Of a stretch of 53,294 nt of DNA, positions 52,507 to 53,294 are shown piece after piece. The notes under the pieces were generated by a model. It made no database searches, was not told where the DNA came from, and saw only the letters and a program-made list of their open reading frames with translations. The position numbers and the translations under genes are program-made. Source of the stretch: Bacteroides sp. (GTDB taxonomy: Bacteria; Bacteroidota; Bacteroidia; Bacteroidales; Bacteroidaceae); the NCBI GenBank assembly GCA_019414665.1, contig DXLO01000017.1, forward strand, positions 1 through 53,294, read 5' to 3'. Each line of letters starts with the position of its first letter. The stretch's first letter is position 1.

Positions 52507-53247
52507 ATGAAACGCATTGGCTTGTTCTTATTCTTTTGTATTCTTTCCTTGCATGGCATAGCTCAGGTTGAAAATGACAAGGATACGCTCATCATCCGGC
52601 AAGATAAAATCAATGAGTTTATCAATGAGATGAATGAGGCTGATAAAAGTATGGATTTTATAAACGAACCTCCTACGTTGACACCTCCCGTTTTATCTGA
52701 TACGTTGCGGATGCCAAAATTTGATTTTACTCCCCGTGAAGAAATGCCTAAGATATCCCCTTATACTTTTTCCGGAAATCCTTTCGGACATGATTATATA
52801 GATGGACGTGCTTATCAGATTAATAGTACAGGGATTCTGAGTGGTTATCATTCCTTTCAAGGGTTGCCTTCTATAGGTGAGGCACGTAATGCCGGAGTGA
52901 TGTACACACAGCGTCTCAATGATTTTATAACCGTGACGGGAGGAGTATATGCTGCTAAATACAATGTATATGGAGTCCGCTTTAATGATTTAGGTGCTAA
53001 GGGAAGGTTGTCTTTTCGCATTAATGACAGAATGAAGATCAATATGTTCGGCACATACTCGGTGTATAACGGATATGGTATGACTCCCGCTTCACAGCTT
53101 TTTATGAACCAGAATTCATACGGAGGCACTTTGGAATTTAAAATATCGGATAGTTTCGGAATTGAAGCGGGAGCAGAGAGGGAATTTAATCCGATGACCC
53201 GTAAATGGGAAACCCATCCTATTATTATGCCAGTATTCTATAAATAA
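52507..53247 (+). CDS. Conserved exported Bacteroides protein of unknown function
   Basis: A 246-residue protein with a signal peptide (IGLFLFFCILSLHGIAQ), an acidic helical stretch (KINEFINEMNEADKSMDFIN), a Pro-rich linker and a C-terminal half of alternating strands (ITVTGGVYAAKYNVYGVRFN, GRLSFRINDRMKINMFGTYS) that could form a small outer-membrane barrel or part of one. I do not recognise a named family. It has its own candidate promoter and is probably not part of the glycan locus. The last 47 bases of the window after it hold no feature. Confidence 0.7.
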   Translation: MKRIGLFLFFCILSLHGIAQVENDKDTLIIRQDKINEFINEMNEADKSMDFINEPPTLTPPVLSDTLRMPKFDFTPREEMPKISPYTFSGNPFGHDYIDGRAYQINSTGILSGYHSFQGLPSIGEARNAGVMYTQRLNDFITVTGGVYAAKYNVYGVRFNDLGAKGRLSFRINDRMKINMFGTYSVYNGYGMTPASQLFMNQNSYGGTLEFKISDSFGIEAGAEREFNPMTRKWETHPIIMPVFYK

Positions 53248-53294
53248 TGCGAATCAGCAGTTGATAAACATCAGCCTTTTCGCTTGTTAAAATG

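Overview
The window is chromosomal DNA of a Bacteroides/Phocaeicola-type gut bacterium. The sequence basis is two SusC/SusD pairs, a FecI/FecR-type sigma/anti-sigma pair next to an STN-domain SusC, a Reg_prop/Y_Y_Y regulator, fimbrillin (Mfa-like) lipoproteins, Bacteroides-type tra genes (traE, F, G, I, J, K, M, N) and several promoters matching the Bacteroidetes -7 element TAnnTTTG. No RNA gene and no CRISPR array was seen.

Layout. (1) 1-5300, plus strand: an IS21-like terminus and a stranded terminator at the left edge, then a SusC/SusD pair (349-5214) closed by a strong terminator. (2) 5727-30143, almost all minus strand, GC-rich and tightly coupled by ATGA overlaps: an island derived from a conjugative element. 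In transcription order it holds a lone IstA N-terminal domain, two DUF4373 replication-initiation-like proteins, a Toprim primase-like protein (TraP type), several small unknown genes, an AT-rich trio of unknown genes, a DUF3127 protein, a six-gene type V fimbria cassette, then traE-F-G-I-J-K-M, a cluster of tiny membrane proteins behind a truncated deoxyribosyltransferase-like gene, traN, an M23 peptidoglycan hydrolase, a small HTH protein and a terminal repeat-domain lipoprotein. No integrase, relaxase, coupling ATPase, ParA or traL/traO/traQ is visible, and both flanks are polysaccharide-utilisation genes, so the island looks immobilised or domesticated although its open reading frames are intact. 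(3) 30220-52410, plus strand, AT-rich in its first part: a polysaccharide utilisation locus with ECF sigma, FecR, STN-SusC, SusD, GH105, DUF2264, GH2, a frameshifted GH78-like rhamnosidase, a membrane regulator that lacks kinase and receiver domains, lactaldehyde dehydrogenase, a GH43-like protein and a GH140-like (apiosidase-family) protein. (4) 52507-53247: a conserved hypothetical exported protein.

How the parts fit together. The second locus probably imports and degrades a rhamnose- and uronic-acid-containing pectic glycan. GH105, GH78, GH140 and AldA (which oxidises lactaldehyde from rhamnose or fucose) all point that way. The FecI/FecR/STN-SusC set would couple import to transcription, and the propeller regulator would sense an oligosaccharide in the periplasm. 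The island appears to encode a compact T4SS-like channel together with an adhesive fimbria on one transcript. Its retention without visible DNA-mobilisation genes is the most unusual feature of the window.
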